From the NCBI RefSeq assembly GCF_003369835.1, contig NZ_QPMJ01000002.1, positions 682,001 to 746,000 of the forward strand: a DNA stretch of 64,000 nt. The letters are read 5' to 3'. This DNA is from Halorussus rarus (GTDB taxonomy: Archaea; Halobacteriota; Halobacteria; Halobacteriales; Haladaptataceae). This document shows, one piece after another, positions 48,690 to 58,583 of the stretch; position 1 is the first letter of the stretch; the number at the start of each line of letters is the position of its first letter. A program made the translations under genes and the position numbers. The notes beneath the pieces are model-generated. The model was not told the DNA's origin and ran no database searches. It saw only the letters and a program-made list of their open reading frames with translations.

Positions 48690-49076
48690 ATGGTCGAGGA
48701 GCGAACCACCGACGGCAAGCGCATCGCTCAGTTGCTCTCCTCTGAGGTGTCGGGCCGCGAAGACTCCGGGCTCGACGCCCTCGACGTCGTCAACGCCGAC
48801 GCCGACGTAGAGCCGTCGGCCGACGGCGAGCTCGCCTACGAGATCGCCAGAAAGGACGGCGACTCAAACGAGTCAGAACTTCTCGCGGAGGTCTACGTCC
48901 AGGAGGACCGCGCCCGAATCGAGTTCCGGGAGGAAGTCGACGCTGCGGCGGAGGCCGCCGAGGAGGCAGACCTGCGCGTCCGACCGAAGGCGGTCCGTCC
49001 CCCGCGGACGCTGGTATTCGTCGAGGACGGCGCGGAGGTCAAGCGCGCGACCGACGTCCTCGTGGCGGTGCTGTAG
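48690..49076 (+). CDS. conserved-looking acidic protein (128 aa), unknown function
   Basis: I do not recognise the family. It is soluble, very acidic, with an N-terminal helical part (KRIAQLLSSEVSG) and a beta-rich middle (YEIAR, LLAEVYVQEDRARIEFRE), ending in TLVFVEDGAEVKRATDVLV. Codon use is that of the core genes. The following gene is convergent, 21 bases away. Confidence 0.7.
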   Translation: MVEERTTDGKRIAQLLSSEVSGREDSGLDALDVVNADADVEPSADGELAYEIARKDGDSNESELLAEVYVQEDRARIEFREEVDAAAEAAEEADLRVRPKAVRPPRTLVFVEDGAEVKRATDVLVAVL

Positions 49077-49097
49077 CCGTCGGCGTACGCCGCGACA

Positions 49098-49754
49098 CTA
49101 CAACTGGCGAATTACGTCCGGAAGTTCCGTCGCCAGCGCGTCGCGCTCGACGTGGGCGTCGGCGTCCGGATGCGGCTCCGGCCCGTCCGCGTAGAGGACC
49201 TGTACCGCGTGCATCCCGGCGTTCTTCGCGCCCTCGACGTCGGCCTCGGGGTCGTCGCCGACGTAGACGGCCTCGTCGGGGTCGACGCCGAGCCCGTCGA
49301 GGACCGCCCGGAACGCGCGCTCGTCGGGCTTCCCGGCTTCGAGGTGACCGGTGATCACGACTGCGTCGAACTCCTCGACCCAGTCGAACCGGTCGAGCTT
49401 GCTCTGCTGGGCGTCGGCCGGCCCGTTCGTGAGCAGTCCGAGCGCGTACTCCTCGAGGAGGTCGGCCAGCAGGCCGGCCACGCCCTCGACCGACCGGAGC
49501 GAGTCGGCGACCTTCTCCCGGTAGGCGTCGGCGAGCGCCGCCGGGTCGACGTCGCTGTCCTCGGGGAGCAACTCCGCGAAGATGGGGACGCGGCTGTCGC
49601 TGTCGAGGTGCCGCGAGTGGGCGTCTAGATACGCCTCCCGACTCATCCGGGGCGCGCCGACCGCGTCGGTGGCCTCGTCGAGCACCTCCTGGCGGGGCCG
49701 GTCGGGGACGGTCAGCGTGTAATCGAAGTCGAAGACGACGGCTGAGACGGTCAC
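49098..49754 (-). CDS. HAD-superfamily hydrolase
   Basis: 218 residues from GTG 49754. FDFDYTLT gives the two catalytic Asp residues of motif I, LLTNGPAD is motif II, KPDERAF motif III (Lys) and YVGDDPEAD motif IV. The helical cap of about 70 residues is that of phosphoglycolate phosphatase-like enzymes. It probably dephosphorylates a small metabolite; the substrate is not evident. Monocistronic. Confidence 0.88.
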   Translation of the reverse strand: MTVSAVVFDFDYTLTVPDRPRQEVLDEATDAVGAPRMSREAYLDAHSRHLDSDSRVPIFAELLPEDSDVDPAALADAYREKVADSLRSVEGVAGLLADLLEEYALGLLTNGPADAQQSKLDRFDWVEEFDAVVITGHLEAGKPDERAFRAVLDGLGVDPDEAVYVGDDPEADVEGAKNAGMHAVQVLYADGPEPHPDADAHVERDALATELPDVIRQL

Positions 49755-49898
49755 GGGTCGGTGTTGGCGGGACGACCCCTTGATACCTGCGGGAGGGCGG
49801 CCCGGAGTCTTCGGAAGGACCGAGCGAGACGGGAATCGGCTGCGCGAGCGAAATCGACGGACAGCAAGAGCCTTGACCGCCCCATCGCAATCCGTGGT

Positions 49899-50792
49899 AT
49901 GGCGTTCTTCGACCGCCTCCGCGAGCGGATCCGGACCACCGGCGGCGTCCTCGCGGTCGGCCTGAACCCCGACCTCGCCCGCCTCCCCGACGACTGCCGG
50001 GAGTACGACTACCCGCGGCGGGCGTTCAATCGCCGCGTCGTCGACGCGACCCACGACCACGCCGCGGCGTACGCGGTGAATCCCGCGTTCTACGCCGACC
50101 ATTCGGGGTGGATCGCGGTGGCCGAGACCGTCGCCTACGCCCGCGGCAGGGGCGTCCCGGTCGTCGTCGACGGGAAGTGGAGCGACCTCCCGGATCCGAA
50201 CGCAGACTTACTCGACGCCGCCGACGCCGCGACGGTGTCGCCGTACTGCGGCCGGGACGCTCTCGGGGACCTGTTCGATTCGGACCTGGGCGTCTTCGTG
50301 ACCTGCCGGACGCCGAACGCCGGCGCGGCCGACCTCCAGGACCGCGAGCTCGTCGACGGTGTCGACGCGCCTGCTACCATCGAAGCAGAGTCGACCGGGG
50401 GTCAGACGGAAGAAGACGACAGCGAGCACGACGAATCCCCGACGCTGTCCGAGGGGGTGGCGGCTATCGCGGCCTCGTGGGCCGACGACGCCGCGGCGGA
50501 CGTGGGCCTGCTCGTCGGCGGGGACGCCGCGACGGTCGAGACGCTCCGGGAGCGCGCGCCCGACCTCCCGTTCTTCGCGGTCGGCGGCGCGCGGAACGAC
50601 CCCGAGGTCGCGGCCCACGCCGCGCCCGACGGCGGGCCGGTCGAAGGGGTCGGACTGGTCGCGGCCTCGCGGGAGGTGCTCTACGCCGGCGAGACCGCCG
50701 GGCGTGGTCGGCGCCGCGGCCAGGACGACTACGCCGCGGCCGCCCGGCAGTCGGCCAAGCGGCTGAAGCAGCAACTGAATCGATACCGCTGA
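49899..50792 (+). CDS. pyrF: orotidine 5'-phosphate decarboxylase
   Basis: 297 residues from ATG 49899. LAVGLNPDLARLP opens the barrel, and VVVDGKWSDLP holds the D-x-K-x-x-D catalytic pattern; DAATVSPYCGRDAL and VGGARNDPEVAAH follow. The length places it with the longer type-2 branch (PyrF of mycobacteria and haloarchaea). An acidic insertion (EEDDSEHDES) at about 170 is species-specific. It makes UMP from OMP. Confidence 0.9.
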   Translation: MAFFDRLRERIRTTGGVLAVGLNPDLARLPDDCREYDYPRRAFNRRVVDATHDHAAAYAVNPAFYADHSGWIAVAETVAYARGRGVPVVVDGKWSDLPDPNADLLDAADAATVSPYCGRDALGDLFDSDLGVFVTCRTPNAGAADLQDRELVDGVDAPATIEAESTGGQTEEDDSEHDESPTLSEGVAAIAASWADDAAADVGLLVGGDAATVETLRERAPDLPFFAVGGARNDPEVAAHAAPDGGPVEGVGLVAASREVLYAGETAGRGRRRGQDDYAAAARQSAKRLKQQLNRYR

Positions 50793-50819
50793 CCCCGCCT
50801 CCCGTACTGACTGGCGGCC

Positions 50820-51026
50820 TCAGAACCGCATCACTTCGTCGTCGTCGAGGTCCTCGGGGCGGACCGTCCCCCCGTCGCCCCCACCGCGGTCGACGGCCGC
50901 GGCGCACTTCGCGCAGAGGCCGGTCGCCTCGTTCCAGTGCTCGTCGCAGGCCAGCGTCCCGCAGTTGGGACACGAGTGCTCGGCTTCGTGCTGTTCGCAG
51001 ATCTGGCAGAGGCCCGTGACACTCAT
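50820..51026 (-). CDS. small haloarchaeal zinc-finger protein (68 aa)
   Basis: 68 residues from ATG 51026; an in-frame ATG 9 bases upstream is an alternative. CQICEQHEAEHSCPNCGTLA, with CDEHW and LCAKC, gives a cross-brace two-zinc site like HIT/B-box fingers. The tail RPEDLDDDEVMRF is acidic. Proteins of this type probably bind proteins or RNA; the function is unknown. Its ATG is 116 bases from the end of mptA. Confidence 0.8.
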   Translation of the reverse strand: MSVTGLCQICEQHEAEHSCPNCGTLACDEHWNEATGLCAKCAAAVDRGGGDGGTVRPEDLDDDEVMRF

Positions 51027-51142
51027 GTTTTTCACTCGATTGAGGTAGGGCGTCGAGGCGTATCAGTGTGTGGGAGGCTCCGGCACGGGCGGCCGTCGAA
51101 AACGGGAGAACAGCAACCGAACGGGAGAGTTCGGTAACGTCC

Positions 51143-52072
51143 TCAGTCGTCGGCCAGTTCCTCGCGGAGCGTCCCCATCTCGGCGACGCGCTCGGCGTGG
51201 GCGTTGTGCTGGTGGATGGACTCGTCGTTGCTCTGCTTCATCGTCACCACGGCCTCGTCGGGGAGGTCGGGAAACTCCCTGAGGACGCCCTCGGCCATGT
51301 CGCGCACGCAGTCCTCGACGAACTTGGCGTTGGCGTGGGCCTCGAAGGTCATGTGGTCCTCGTCGGGGCGCTTGGCGAGGTTGTAGATGCGGGCGCTCAT
51401 CGAATCGCGGGCGACCTCGATGATGTCCCGGAGGTCGGCCTCGGGCGCGCCGTCGCTCTCGATGGTGAGCGTGGCGTGGCCGCGCTGGGAGTGGCCCGCC
51501 TGCGGGACCTCCTGGAGGAACTCCTCGACCTCCGCGTCGCCGACGCCCAGCTCTTCGAGCTTCTCGCGGGCGGTCTGGCTCATCATCCCCTGCGAGCAGG
51601 GACAGACCGTCATGCCCGTGACGCGGGCGCCGATCTCCTGGCGGACGCCGTCCTCGGTCGCGGTCGCGCTGGCGACGATGTCGGCGGTCGCCTGGGTCGG
51701 CCGGTCGCTTTCGGGGGTCCGGTCCTTGACCATGTACTCGGCCTCCATCCGGACCTCGGCCTTCGAGGTGTAGTCGTGCTTGCCGAGCAGACGGTTGGCC
51801 ACCTCGCCGCAGAGGTCCTCGACCGAGTAGGTCGGCTCGCTCACGGCGTCCTCGAGGAGTTCGTCGACGACTTCCATGTTGCGGCTCATGTCGGCGCCCT
51901 TCCGCCAGCCCGGCAGATCGACCAGCACCTCGAACTCGGCGGTCAGCACGATGGGCCGCTTGTCGGGACGCGCGAGTTTGACCAGCTTGGTGACGCCGGT
52001 GACGCCGACCCGGTTGAGCCCCACGCTCACGTCGGGTTCGGAGGCTTGAACGTCCGGCAGTTGCTCTTCCAT
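51143..52072 (-). CDS. mptA: GTP cyclohydrolase MptA (type IV, FolE2-like)
   Basis: 309 residues from ATG 52072. [28 protein letters not shown] (metal-binding Cys) and HSQRGHATL are MptA/FolE2 signatures. The archaeal Fe(II) enzyme converts GTP to 7,8-dihydroneopterin 2',3'-cyclic phosphate for tetrahydrofolate-type pterin synthesis, and this branch also feeds 7-deazaguanine (archaeosine) precursors in some species. nadK lies upstream, 50 bases away, on the same strand, so co-transcription is possible. Confidence 0.92.
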   Translation of the reverse strand: MEEQLPDVQASEPDVSVGLNRVGVTGVTKLVKLARPDKRPIVLTAEFEVLVDLPGWRKGADMSRNMEVVDELLEDAVSEPTYSVEDLCGEVANRLLGKHDYTSKAEVRMEAEYMVKDRTPESDRPTQATADIVASATATEDGVRQEIGARVTGMTVCPCSQGMMSQTAREKLEELGVGDAEVEEFLQEVPQAGHSQRGHATLTIESDGAPEADLRDIIEVARDSMSARIYNLAKRPDEDHMTFEAHANAKFVEDCVRDMAEGVLREFPDLPDEAVVTMKQSNDESIHQHNAHAERVAEMGTLREELADD

Positions 52073-52122
52073 TACCCGAGCGTAGCGAAGCCGCGGGATT
52101 AGGACTTTCCCTTCCGGAAAGA

Positions 52123-52944
52123 CTAATCGAGTTTCCCGAGCGCCTGGAAGAAGTCGCTCGACGGCTCGGCGATGCGGGTCGGGTCCGGGTCGGGCCGGAC
52201 CGTCACCGACTCGGGCATCTCGATCCGCTCGCGCGTGCTGTCGCTGCTGACGTAGCCGTGCTCGGCGCCCTCGGCCCGGATCTCGACCTCGCTGTCTCCA
52301 GGTACGACCAGCGGCGACATCGACTCGGCGGCGCACATCTCGGTGATCACGAACGCGTCGACGTCCGGGTGCACCAGCGGGCCGCCCTCGCTGAGGTTGT
52401 AGGCGGTGCTCCCGGTCGGGGTCGACACCAGCACGCCGTCGCCGGTCCCCGAGGTGAAGATGCGGTCGTCGACCCGGACCGCGTAGTCGAACCCCTGACC
52501 GTGGCCGCGCTGGGGGCCCTGGACGACGATCTCGTTGAGCGCGGGGTGGACCGACCAGTCGCCGTCGCCGGTGGCCCGGAGCCGGGGCACCTCCCGGGAC
52601 GGGATGGTGTCGGTCTCGCGGTAGCCGGCGACGACCGCCTCGACGGTCTCGACCGCGTCGTCGGGCGCGACCCCGTTCAGGAAACCGACCTCGCCGAGGT
52701 TGACGCCCAGGATCGGCGTCGGCCCCGCGCCGCGGGCCGCGAAGAGGAACGTGCCGTCGCCCCCGATGGAGACCACCAGGTCGCAGGCGTCCATCTCGTC
52801 GACGGGGTAGCCCTCGCGGTCCAGCCGCTGGGCCGTCGCGTCGTCCAGTCGAACCTCCACCTCCTCGGGCAGGGTGTCGCGGATCCGGCCCGCCAGCACG
52901 GACGCCCGCGAGTTGCCCTTCTGGGCGACGATGCCGACTCTCAT
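52123..52944 (-). CDS. nadK: NAD kinase
   Basis: 273 residues. [15 protein letters not shown] is the family's GGDGT motif, [11 protein letters not shown] and [21 protein letters not shown] the second and third. It phosphorylates NAD to NADP using ATP. ATG 52944. Upstream of mptA in the same direction; the KaiC-like gene is divergent 121 bases away. Confidence 0.93.
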   Translation of the reverse strand: MRVGIVAQKGNSRASVLAGRIRDTLPEEVEVRLDDATAQRLDREGYPVDEMDACDLVVSIGGDGTFLFAARGAGPTPILGVNLGEVGFLNGVAPDDAVETVEAVVAGYRETDTIPSREVPRLRATGDGDWSVHPALNEIVVQGPQRGHGQGFDYAVRVDDRIFTSGTGDGVLVSTPTGSTAYNLSEGGPLVHPDVDAFVITEMCAAESMSPLVVPGDSEVEIRAEGAEHGYVSSDSTRERIEMPESVTVRPDPDPTRIAEPSSDFFQALGKLD

Positions 52945-53064
52945 CGTTGGCCATTCTCGCCCGCCCGTCAAAAGTCCGCCGACGCGGCGGCGAGAAACAT
53001 TCAAATGCGGTCGGTCCGACGTGCCCGATATGTCCCGCGCTCGTCCGCCGCGGAGGTGGCCGCC

Positions 53065-54348
53065 GTGACCGAGGACGACGACTGGTTCGAGCGCGCGCTC
53101 CGCGAGGACGACGCGGACGAGGACGGCTCGGAGGAGGGCGACGCGGACGGGTCGGTCGACCGCGACGACGTGGGTTCGGAATTCGCCGACTCCAGCGCCG
53201 GCTCGACCGACGGGCCGTTCGGCGATGCGACCGAAGGGCCGGAGGAGGTCGGCGGATCCGCGGACGCCCCCGAACCCGGCGAAGGGTCGTTCGGCGACGA
53301 GGCCGAGGACTTCCCAACGGGCGACGCCGGCTCGGGATCGGCAGGTGCCGGCTTCGGATCGGTCGACGATTCGGGACGGGACGCTCCGTCGGGCGGATTC
53401 GCGGACGCCGACCCGTACGACCCCGACGAGTCGGACGGGGGCGACGACCTCTTCGACGAGGACTTCGCCACCGCGTTCGAGAACGCGCCCGGCGGCGGCC
53501 CCGGCGCCGGACCGGCCGGCGGCGAGGACGCGGGCGGCGGCTTCGGCGGCGGAGGCGGCTTCGGACCGGACGCCGACGAGGGGTTCGGCGGTGGCGGCGG
53601 CGAGCCCTTCGAGAGCGAGACGTTCGACGACGAGGAGTTCGACTCGGACATCCCCCGCATCGACCTCGGCATCGAGGGGCTCGACGACATGATCCAGGGC
53701 GGCGTCCCCGAGCGGTCGCTCATCACCACGATCGGGTCGGCCGGGACCGGGAAGACGACGTTCGGTCTCCAGTTCCTCCACGAGGCGCTCGTCGCCGGCG
53801 AGAACGCGGTGTTCATCACCCTGGAGGAGAGCCGCGACCGCATCCGCAGCACCGCCGGCGAGAAGGGCTGGGACTTCGAGACGTACGAGGACGAGGGGAG
53901 CCTCGCGGTCATCGACCTCGACCCCATCGAGATGGCCAACAGCCTCACCTCCATCCGCAACGACCTGCCCCGGCTGGTCGAGGACTTCGGCGCGACCCGG
54001 CTGGTGCTCGACTCGGTGTCGCTGCTGGAGATGATGTACGACGACCAGGCCACCCGCCGCAACGAGGTGTACGACTTCACGAGGAGCCTCAAGGAGGCCG
54101 GCGTGACCACGATGCTCACCAGCGAGGCCAGCGAGGACAACGCCTACGCCTCCCGGCACGGCATCATCGAGTACCTCGTCGACGCCGTCTTCATCCTGCG
54201 GTACATCCGGTCGACCGACGACTTCCGCGAGACCCGGCTCGCCGTGGAGATCCAGAAGATACGCGACGCGAACCACTCCCGGGAGATAAAGCCCTACGCC
54301 ATCACGAACGAGGGCATCAGCGTCTACCGGCAGGCCAACATCTTCTGA
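53065..54348 (+). CDS. KaiC-like RecA-superfamily ATPase
   Basis: 427 residues from GTG 53065; ATG 53031 is in another frame. The N-terminal 190 residues are low-complexity, Asp/Glu/Gly-rich and probably disordered. The KaiC domain (about 195-427) has Walker [24 protein letters not shown] and Walker [11 protein letters not shown]. Single-domain KaiC-like proteins are numerous in haloarchaea and often act in signalling or motility, and some are named for circadian-like roles. Partners unknown. A T-run (CTTTTTT) after the stop is a plausible terminator. Confidence 0.82.
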   Translation: MTEDDDWFERALREDDADEDGSEEGDADGSVDRDDVGSEFADSSAGSTDGPFGDATEGPEEVGGSADAPEPGEGSFGDEAEDFPTGDAGSGSAGAGFGSVDDSGRDAPSGGFADADPYDPDESDGGDDLFDEDFATAFENAPGGGPGAGPAGGEDAGGGFGGGGGFGPDADEGFGGGGGEPFESETFDDEEFDSDIPRIDLGIEGLDDMIQGGVPERSLITTIGSAGTGKTTFGLQFLHEALVAGENAVFITLEESRDRIRSTAGEKGWDFETYEDEGSLAVIDLDPIEMANSLTSIRNDLPRLVEDFGATRLVLDSVSLLEMMYDDQATRRNEVYDFTRSLKEAGVTTMLTSEASEDNAYASRHGIIEYLVDAVFILRYIRSTDDFRETRLAVEIQKIRDANHSREIKPYAITNEGISVYRQANIF

Positions 54349-54587
54349 AGCGACCTTTTTTCTCGTCGGGTGTCCTCGCTCGCTTCGCTCGCTGCGGGCA
54401 CCTCTCCTCGAAAAAACGTCGATGAAAAAGAGCCGCTCGCTCACTCGCTTCGCTCGTTCGCTCGCGGTACAACTGCTGGTACTCTACGTGGATCGGTTCC
54501 CCGGCGCGATCTGCTGTTCGGCCGGTAGTGAGCTCACCGTCGTTTAACAGGTGCGACGCCGTACATACACCGAACGAATGATCGGTC

Positions 54588-54768
54588 CGCTCCCGGTCGA
54601 CAGTCAGCAGGCGGTCGTCCTCCTGGTGTCTGCCATCTTCCTCGGACTCGGCGCGCTGCTCGCGGGCTCGGTCGGCCTCCGCTGGTGGGCGGCCCTCAAG
54701 CGCGTTCGGGCGCGTATCGGGTGGGACGGAAAGCCGTGCCGGATGACGACGACGAGAACGAGGAGTAG
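54588..54768 (+). pseudogene. small membrane protein gene with a frameshift
   Basis: From ATG 54588 a 42-codon stretch encodes MIGPLPVDSQQAVVLLVSAI and a good membrane segment (FLGLGALLAGSVGL), then this frame runs on into antisense sequence of uspA. Two frames away a halophile-like end appears (GAYRVGRKAVPDDDDENEE) and stops at 54766, 1 base before the uspA stop. A one- or two-base slip near 54,710 would join them. It is either a sequencing error or a recent pseudogene. Confidence 0.45.
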
Positions 54769-54769
54769 C

Positions 54770-55198
54770 CTACCGGACCACCGTCACCGGCATCGTCGCG
54801 CGCCGAACCACCGTCTCGGCGACGCTCCCGAGCAGGATGCGCGAGACGCCCGCGCGGCCGTGGCTCCCCATCACGATGTGGTCGAACCCCTCGTCGTCGG
54901 CGAACTCCACGATGGTCCGGGACGGGCTGCCGAGTTCGGTGGCGGAGTCGAGGGCGACGCCGTACCCGTCGGCGACGGCCCGAGCCTCCGCGAACAGCGC
55001 CTCGCTCTCCTCCTGGGCGTTCTCGTACCACTCCTCGGACCCGCCGGGGATGGCGACCGGCGAACTGTACCCCGCGTCGACCGGGTCGATGACGTGGAGC
55101 ACCGTGATGTCGTGGTCGGCGAACTCTTCGAGCGCGTGTTCGAGCGCGTCGTCGGACTGGACCGACCCGTCGATGGGGACGAGGATCTTCTTGGCCAT
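54770..55198 (-). CDS. universal stress protein (UspA family)
   Basis: 142 residues with the Usp fold. KKILVPIDGSVQSDDALEHA opens it, and the ATP-binding motif GSHGRAGVSRILLGSVAETV closes it. ATP-type Usp proteins bind nucleotides and respond to stress. Monocistronic; a TATA-like sequence is expected in the A/T-rich stretch near 55,215-55,235. Confidence 0.93.
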   Translation of the reverse strand: MAKKILVPIDGSVQSDDALEHALEEFADHDITVLHVIDPVDAGYSSPVAIPGGSEEWYENAQEESEALFAEARAVADGYGVALDSATELGSPSRTIVEFADDEGFDHIVMGSHGRAGVSRILLGSVAETVVRRATMPVTVVR

Positions 55199-55360
55199 GC
55201 GCGAAGCTACGGCGGGCGGTCGTTTAAGTATTCAGGCAATTCCCGGCGAATGAGAACTCCGGGCCGCGACAGCTCGGATCGCGTCCGGCCGGCGCGCCGA
55301 GAGGGCGGTGACGGGCGAGCCCGGCGTCGGAATCTCTCGGGCGGCTCGGACCGACGCGGG

Positions 55361-57283
55361 CTACTCCCGGCCGTGCTTGGTCACGCACTTCGAGAGGCCG
55401 ACGATCTCGACCGGCTCGGAGTTGTCGGGCGAGTAGACCACCATCTGGCCCTTCTCCATGTAGGGGACCTTCCCCTCCAGTTTGCTCGGGATGTTGACGC
55501 TCTTGATGGCGTCCTCGTCGCCCAGGTTCAGCACGACCGTGGTGTTGACCTGTTTGAACACGGGTTCGGCGATGTCCTGGGGGTCCTGGGTGATGAGAAA
55601 GAGGCCGAGGCGCTCCTTGCGGCCCTGCTTGGCGGCCTCGGTGAACTTCCCGATGACCTTCCGGGCCTGGACGCTCTCGGCGTCGGTCAGGAAGTTGTGG
55701 GCCTCGTCCATCCCGACGACCAGCGGCGTCTCCTTGATGCGGGGGTAGTGCGGCGAGTTCGACAGCTTCTCGTCGACCAGCAGGCTCGACAGCGCCAGCA
55801 CGACGACCTCCGCCGCCCGGGAGTTGTTGAGGTGGTAGGTCGGGACGACGCTGAGCTGGCCGGGCTTGACGAACTGCTTTATCTGGTCGGTGATGGGCCG
55901 GGCGTCCCGGTCGAACACCTGGCGGAACGCCCAGTTGTCGGTCTTGCGCCGGACCGCGTCGAAGGTGGCCTCGTGGACCCGACCGCTCTCGTCGAGCTCC
56001 TCGCGCAGCGCCGGGTCGTCCACGAAGTCGAGGAACTGGGCGTACGTCGTCGTCTCGTGCTCCGAGAAGAACCGCCGGAGGAGGTACTCCAGGGCGTTGT
56101 ACTGGTTGTCGTTGAGGCTCGCGCCCGCGATGAGCCACGGCCGCGAGCGCACCATCGAGAACGGGATGGTGAACGCGACCTGCTCGGCCCGGTGATGGTC
56201 GGCGGCGTACCCGCCCTCGCCCACCTTCGGCACGAACGCCTTGGTCTCGTCGTGGCCGCCGTGGGCGACGCCCTCGGCGGCCCACCGGCGCTCGTCCTCG
56301 CGGGTCGCGTCGGGGTTGTCGTCGTGCATCTGGGCGTACTCGTCCTGGGGGTCGAACTGGACCACGGCGGCCCGGCGGGCCGCGCCGTCCTCCATCTCGT
56401 ACCGGCGCTCCTCCGCGAGGAACTGCCGGAGGATGTTCTTCGCGCCGTGGGTCTTCCCCGAGCCCGTCCCGCCCGCGACCAGCGTGTGCCGGAAGACGAG
56501 GGGGTCGCCGTCGGTGTAGTCGTCCTTGAGCCGGTAGTCGATGGTCGGGGGCTCCGCGGCGGTCCGGACCTTCTCGCCGCCGACCGAGAGGTGCCCGAGG
56601 AACACGCCGTCCGCGGGCATCTTGAGCCCGGTCTTGATCTCGGGCTTGTCGCTGGCCTCCCTGACGACCGACTTGGGCTTGGGCACCCGGTCGGTCATCC
56701 GGCGCTTGAGCTCGGCGTCCGGCCCCTCGCCGTCTTCGTACAGCACGGCGACCGGCTCTAAGTCGGCCATGAGCTTGTAGTCGGTCTCCTCGATGTCGTC
56801 GCGGCGCATCGCGCGCCGGGAGTGGATCTCGGTCGCGTCGTCGACCCGGTACTCCTGGCGGTACTCCAGCGCGCAGACCCGGCAGAACAGCTTCTCGCCG
56901 TCGGGGTAGCCCACGAGCAGGTACTTGCCGACCCGCACGTCCTCGCGGTTGTCGGCGGTGACGTACGCCTGGAGGTGGGTCTCGTCCTCGCCCTCGCCGA
57001 TGCGGAGACCCTCGGCCGCCGACAGGATGCCGATGCCGCGGTCCGCGCCCGCGGGGTCGGTCGCCATCGCGTCGAAGCGGTCGTCGCCGCGCGTCTTCGA
57101 GTCCGTCGTCCCGGTCTCGAAGTCGCCCACGTCGTCGAGGTCCGCCGCGGGGCCGTCGGAGGCGTCGACGCCCAAGGCGTCCGCGTCGAACTCGTCGGTC
57201 GGGGAGCCGGACCCGGAGCCGCCCGAGTCGTCGTCCCCGCCGGAGGTGCTGAAGTCGCCGAGGTCGGTCATCGTTCCGCCCAT
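55361..57283 (-). CDS. HerA-like ATP-binding protein (DUF87 family)
   Basis: The frame has 640 residues from ATG 57283; ATG 57271 is also possible. An acidic Gly/Ser tail (first 100 residues) precedes a HAS-barrel-like domain and a HerA ATPase core: Walker A AGGTGSGKTHG, a long helical insert, and Walker B LVVGMDEAHNF; FLITQDPQDI follows. HerA hexamers pump DNA and work with NurA nuclease in end resection. No nurA gene is adjacent, so this may be another HerA/FtsK-like branch. Confidence 0.85.
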   Translation of the reverse strand: MGGTMTDLGDFSTSGGDDDSGGSGSGSPTDEFDADALGVDASDGPAADLDDVGDFETGTTDSKTRGDDRFDAMATDPAGADRGIGILSAAEGLRIGEGEDETHLQAYVTADNREDVRVGKYLLVGYPDGEKLFCRVCALEYRQEYRVDDATEIHSRRAMRRDDIEETDYKLMADLEPVAVLYEDGEGPDAELKRRMTDRVPKPKSVVREASDKPEIKTGLKMPADGVFLGHLSVGGEKVRTAAEPPTIDYRLKDDYTDGDPLVFRHTLVAGGTGSGKTHGAKNILRQFLAEERRYEMEDGAARRAAVVQFDPQDEYAQMHDDNPDATREDERRWAAEGVAHGGHDETKAFVPKVGEGGYAADHHRAEQVAFTIPFSMVRSRPWLIAGASLNDNQYNALEYLLRRFFSEHETTTYAQFLDFVDDPALREELDESGRVHEATFDAVRRKTDNWAFRQVFDRDARPITDQIKQFVKPGQLSVVPTYHLNNSRAAEVVVLALSSLLVDEKLSNSPHYPRIKETPLVVGMDEAHNFLTDAESVQARKVIGKFTEAAKQGRKERLGLFLITQDPQDIAEPVFKQVNTTVVLNLGDEDAIKSVNIPSKLEGKVPYMEKGQMVVYSPDNSEPVEIVGLSKCVTKHGRE

Positions 57284-57358
57284 TGCGGCAGACCCCCTTG
57301 TCACTTTTCCTCCGGGCGCTCCGACGGATTCTTGTCACCCCGGCGAGACGACTCCCGC

Positions 57359-58138
57359 ATGTCCGACCTCGACGCGATGGAGAACGCCGCGGTCCGGGCC
57401 TGCCGCGACGGCGGCGCGTACCTCAGGGAGGCGTTCCGGGCCGGCGACCGCGACGGCGAGTTCACGGCCCACGACGTGAAGGCCGCGGCCGACCGCGAGT
57501 CCGAGCGCCGGATGCTCGACGTGCTACTCGAGGCGTTCCCCGACCACCACGTCTACGCCGAGGAGTCGGGCGACCACCCCGGCGACGACACCCCGTACCG
57601 GTGGGTCGTCGACCCGCTCGACGGGACCAACAACTTCGCCGCCGGCATGGGGTCGTTCGCCACCTCGGTCGCGGTGCTGGAGCGGGGCGACCCCGTGCTC
57701 GCGGTCGTCTACGTCCCGATGCTCGACGACTGCTACGTCGCGCGCCGGGGCGCCGGCGTCCGGTACGACGGGGAGCGCGCGACCGCCGGGAGCGACCGGG
57801 ACCTCGACAGCGCGACTATCGGGTTCGTCATCGGCCACGACGTGAAGCTGGACGACGACCTGCTGGCGACGTCGAAGGCGATCCGCGACCGCCTGGAGGC
57901 CAGGTGCAAGCGCGTCATCAACACCTGGTCGCCCTGCGTCCACTGGGGGCTGCTCGCCCGCGGCCTCGTCGACGGGATGGTGACGTTCCGCGCCGACGAG
58001 GAGGAGCAGTGGACCGGCGAACTGTTCGCCGACGAGTCGGGGGTCGCCTCCCGGTCGTGGGACGGCTGCTACGTCGGTGTCGGCGACGACGACGCGCTCG
58101 CGGACCTCTGCGGGACGGTCGACGCCGCGCTGGAGTGA
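57359..58138 (+). CDS. inositol monophosphatase-family phosphatase
   Basis: 259 residues from ATG 57359. Metal motifs EESG (near residue 64) and DPLDGTNNFAAG (about 81-92) are present. At the third site, where the family has W-D-x-A-A-G, this protein has W-T-G-E-L-F, so the third metal Asp is not in its usual place. Activity could rest on two metals, or the true substrate may differ. Likely substrates are inositol or fructose-1,6-type phosphates. Confidence 0.85.
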   Translation: MSDLDAMENAAVRACRDGGAYLREAFRAGDRDGEFTAHDVKAAADRESERRMLDVLLEAFPDHHVYAEESGDHPGDDTPYRWVVDPLDGTNNFAAGMGSFATSVAVLERGDPVLAVVYVPMLDDCYVARRGAGVRYDGERATAGSDRDLDSATIGFVIGHDVKLDDDLLATSKAIRDRLEARCKRVINTWSPCVHWGLLARGLVDGMVTFRADEEEQWTGELFADESGVASRSWDGCYVGVGDDDALADLCGTVDAALE

Positions 58139-58179
58139 CGGTCGCGCTCCTTTTACCTTCCCGCACCGTACCCCCGACC

Positions 58180-58530
58180 ATGCTACTCATTCGTGGCGAA
58201 GCCGGGGGGACGACGCTGACTGGCACGCTGTACGAGCGGGGGGAGCGGGCGCCGCGGTTCAAGGGCGCGCCCGACGAGGACGCCCCCTACGTCTGGGTCT
58301 GCGACGAGTTCTACCAGGTCGAGAGCGGCGGGACGGTCCAGCGGGTCGACGGCGAGGAGGTCAACGTCGCCTTCGAGTCGCCGATGCCCCGCGGGTTCGA
58401 CACGCGCGAGCAGGCCACCGAGGCGGCGCGCGAGCACATCCGGACCCAGTTCGCGCGCATCGGCATCGATCCCGCGGACGTCGAGATCACCGTCGAGAAG
58501 CAGGAAGCCGAGACCGCCGAACCGCGGTAG
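58180..58530 (+). CDS. conserved small haloarchaeal protein (116 aa)
   Basis: 116 residues from ATG 58180. LLIRGEAGGTTLTGTLYERG, then RFKGAPDEDAPYVWVCDEFY, gives a small beta-rich domain, followed by helix DTREQATEAAREHI and an acidic end. I know this as a conserved haloarchaeal protein of unknown function. It follows the phosphatase by 41 bases and may be co-transcribed. Confidence 0.75.
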   Translation: MLLIRGEAGGTTLTGTLYERGERAPRFKGAPDEDAPYVWVCDEFYQVESGGTVQRVDGEEVNVAFESPMPRGFDTREQATEAAREHIRTQFARIGIDPADVEITVEKQEAETAEPR

Positions 58531-58583
58531 CCGGACCGCCGTCGGATCGCGACTTCGACTGCCGGAGCGAGCCGACGACGCCC

